Of a stretch of 64,000 bases of DNA, positions 62,501 to 64,000 are shown piece after piece; position 1 is the stretch's first letter; each line of letters opens with the position of its first letter. This DNA is from Nitrospira sp. Lineage in GTDB: Bacteria > Nitrospirota > Nitrospiria > Nitrospirales > Nitrospiraceae. The DNA is taken from positions 442,552 through 506,551 of the forward strand of contig SWDS01000010.1 in NCBI GenBank assembly GCA_005116745.1. The letters are read 5' to 3'. A program made the position numbers and the translations under genes. The notes beneath the pieces are model-generated. The model was not told where the DNA came from, ran no database searches, and was given only the letters and a program-made list of their open reading frames with translations.

Positions 62501-63457
62501 CTATCCTGCTCTCCACAACACCACCCCGCCCGTCACCAACAGATTGATCAACGCGAGTGGCATCACGACTTTCCACCCGAATGACAGGAGCTGATCAAAT
62601 CGGTATCGAGGCCAGGCCGCGCGAATCAGGATGATCAAGGCGATGAAGCCGAACATCTTCAAGCCAAACCACACCACCGGCGGCAGCCAGGGTCCGTGCC
62701 ACCCACCGAAGAAAAGAATGACGGTCATGGCTGAAAGGAGGAGGATGCTCAGGTATTCGCCGACAAAGAACATCCCAAATTTCATCCCACTGTACTCGGA
62801 GTGGTAGCCGGCAACGAGCTCCGCTTCCGCCTCAGGCATATCGAATGGGGTGCGGTGCGCTTCAGCCAGTCCCGCCATGAAAAACCCAAGAAACCCAAAG
62901 AACTGAGGGATCACAAACCATTGATGCTGTTGCGCATTCACGATATCGCTTAGGTTGAACGAGCCTGCCAAAATTACAGCTCCCATCAGCGAGATCCCCA
63001 TGAAGACTTCGTAGCTCAACAATTGCGCGATCGCCCGAAGGCTGCCGAGAAACGCGAATTTGTTGTTGGAAGCCCATCCTCCAATGATGACACTGTAGGC
63101 GGCCAGGCTCGACATGGCCAAAAAGAAGAGGACACCCACATTGAGATCGGCGACCACGAAGTTGGGCGCGATCGGTATCACCGCAAACGACATGAGTGCC
63201 GTGATTACGACGATGGCCGGCGTAATGACGAACACTGCCTTATCAGCGAAGGGCGGAATCCAATCTTCTTTCGTAAAGATCTTGATCATATCCGCCAGTG
63301 ATTGCAGGCACCCGCCTGGCCCCAGACGGTTGGGGCCGTATCGTTCTTGCCACACTCCGAGCAGTCGACGTTCGACCCAGATCAGCATCCCGGCCAAGGT
63401 CAGGCAGCTGCCAAGAATGACGGCGATGGTGAGTGCGGTATGGCTCCAATCGATCAT
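62501..63457 (-). CDS. nuoH: NADH-quinone oxidoreductase subunit H
   Basis: A 318-residue eight-helix subunit that forms the quinone channel with NuoB/D. Seen are WVERRLLGVWQERYGPNRLGPGGCLQ, DMIKIFTKEDW, the matrix-side FDMPEAEAELVAGYHSEYSGMKFG acidic loop and WPRYRFDQLLSFGWK. Full length. It overlaps nuoG by 4 bp. Confidence 0.96.
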   Translation of the reverse strand: MIDWSHTALTIAVILGSCLTLAGMLIWVERRLLGVWQERYGPNRLGPGGCLQSLADMIKIFTKEDWIPPFADKAVFVITPAIVVITALMSFAVIPIAPNFVVADLNVGVLFFLAMSSLAAYSVIIGGWASNNKFAFLGSLRAIAQLLSYEVFMGISLMGAVILAGSFNLSDIVNAQQHQWFVIPQFFGFLGFFMAGLAEAHRTPFDMPEAEAELVAGYHSEYSGMKFGMFFVGEYLSILLLSAMTVILFFGGWHGPWLPPVVWFGLKMFGFIALIILIRAAWPRYRFDQLLSFGWKVVMPLALINLLVTGGVVLWRAG

Positions 63458-64000
63458 GCAGCCCTCCGCGTTTGTTCCGTTTGGATTGCCTTCAACAGAT
63501 CAACCCAAGCCGGCACGCTGACGCCAGATACCTCAGGCACAAGGGAGAGACCTGCCGTCCCCACAGGGGTAGAAGGATCGAGGTGCACAACAAGGCGGTA
63601 CGTCGTCCCCTGCAACATCAGATCAATCGTGCTGTGGTCCTCAAGGGTCAACCGCGCTCCATCTGATGGATGCAAGGACAGGAACGGCTTGCCAATCCGT
63701 TGGGCAATCGCCGGAGATTGGTTGCTGAGTTCGTCGCTTCCAAACACGGCAGATAGAGGAAGCAGCAACCATTGATGTGCGGTTGGTTGAAATGCACGTG
63801 GAATGGTGGTGAACCAACCGGCTGCCTTCGGGGCAACTGGTTCGATGAGCCGGACTCCCGGCATTTCATCGCGTAATGGACCACCGACTTCGTCTTGATA
63901 CGTATTCACAGCCTGGATAGAATTCCAGCCAGGAGCCCAGAATTGGGAAATCAGCGGTGAAGGAAGTGGTCCTCGATATCCTTCCATCGTAAATCCAAGC
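63454..64000 (-). CDS. nuoG: NADH-quinone oxidoreductase subunit G, 3' part
   Basis: The frame stays open to the right edge, so the gene continues beyond the window; only the C-terminal 180 or so residues are seen. They carry a C-terminal molybdopterin-oxidoreductase-like beta domain (DGARLTLEDHSTIDLMLQGTTYRLVVHLDP, then GTAGLSLVPEV) and end in LKAIQTEQTRRAA. The assignment rests on position directly before nuoH and this domain; the Fe-S part is outside. Confidence 0.85.
   Translation of the reverse strand, partial: LGFTMEGYRGPLPSPLISQFWAPGWNSIQAVNTYQDEVGGPLRDEMPGVRLIEPVAPKAAGWFTTIPRAFQPTAHQWLLLPLSAVFGSDELSNQSPAIAQRIGKPFLSLHPSDGARLTLEDHSTIDLMLQGTTYRLVVHLDPSTPVGTAGLSLVPEVSGVSVPAWVDLLKAIQTEQTRRAA

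Overview
The window reads as a bacterial chromosome segment with dense genes on both strands. My best guess is a Nitrospira-like member of the Nitrospirota, from overall gene content and protein style. That is inference: no 16S rRNA, tRNA or other taxonomic marker was recognised. I saw no CRISPR array.

Layout. 0.15-7.6 kb: an asparagine-synthase-like protein, a membrane fatty-acid/sterol hydroxylase and several small secreted or hypothetical proteins; one DUF3617-type gene has a stop codon inside its signal peptide. 7.6-10.9 kb: a three-gene operon that looks like lysine to 2-aminoadipate catabolism (saccharopine/lysine dehydrogenase-like, ALDH7-type dehydrogenase, small VOC-fold protein). 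10.9-19.5 kb: prfC, a hemerythrin-like protein, small membrane proteins, a YD-repeat-like secreted protein, a sigma-54 activator, a PilZ protein and inorganic pyrophosphatase, with a gene-poor AT-rich stretch near 15.6-16.2 kb. 19.6-23.4 kb: one large DUF4347/cadherin-type surface protein, split by a one-base frameshift. 24.3-27.6 kb: rhodanese, monooxygenase-like, aldose epimerase and alpha/beta hydrolase genes.

27.9-37.4 kb: a co-directional signalling operon with a membrane-anchored protein, two paralogous two-TM HAMP-like proteins, a type II pseudopilin with an enlarged glycine-rich segment, a 1396-residue hybrid histidine kinase and a REC-PAS-GGDEF-EAL regulator. The EAL domain is interrupted by an IS200-like element of about 544 bp; removing it restores the reading frame. 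37.4-45.0 kb: two YVTN-type beta-propeller lipoproteins (one with 141-bp tandem repeats), an SDR, a CPBP protease, a PLP aminotransferase and an amidohydrolase.

45.1-55.9 kb: an accessory island of toxin-antitoxin modules (TacAT-like, BrnTA, orphan BrnA-like and HicB-like genes, a DUF2283 pair) followed by a GC-rich type I restriction-modification locus carrying a zeta-toxin-like kinase pair between hsdS and hsdM. Several genes here are frameshifted or vestigial. 56.0-64.0 kb: the complex I operon nuoG(partial)-H-I-J-K-L-M-N, transcribed leftwards.

A recurrent theme is single-event gene damage: a nonsense codon, frameshifts of one or two bases, an IS insertion and gene remnants. Some could be assembly errors, which only read-level data would settle. 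The IS insertion, the duplicated gene end beside tacAT and the MFS, hsdM and DUF3617 remnants are too structured to be sequencing errors.
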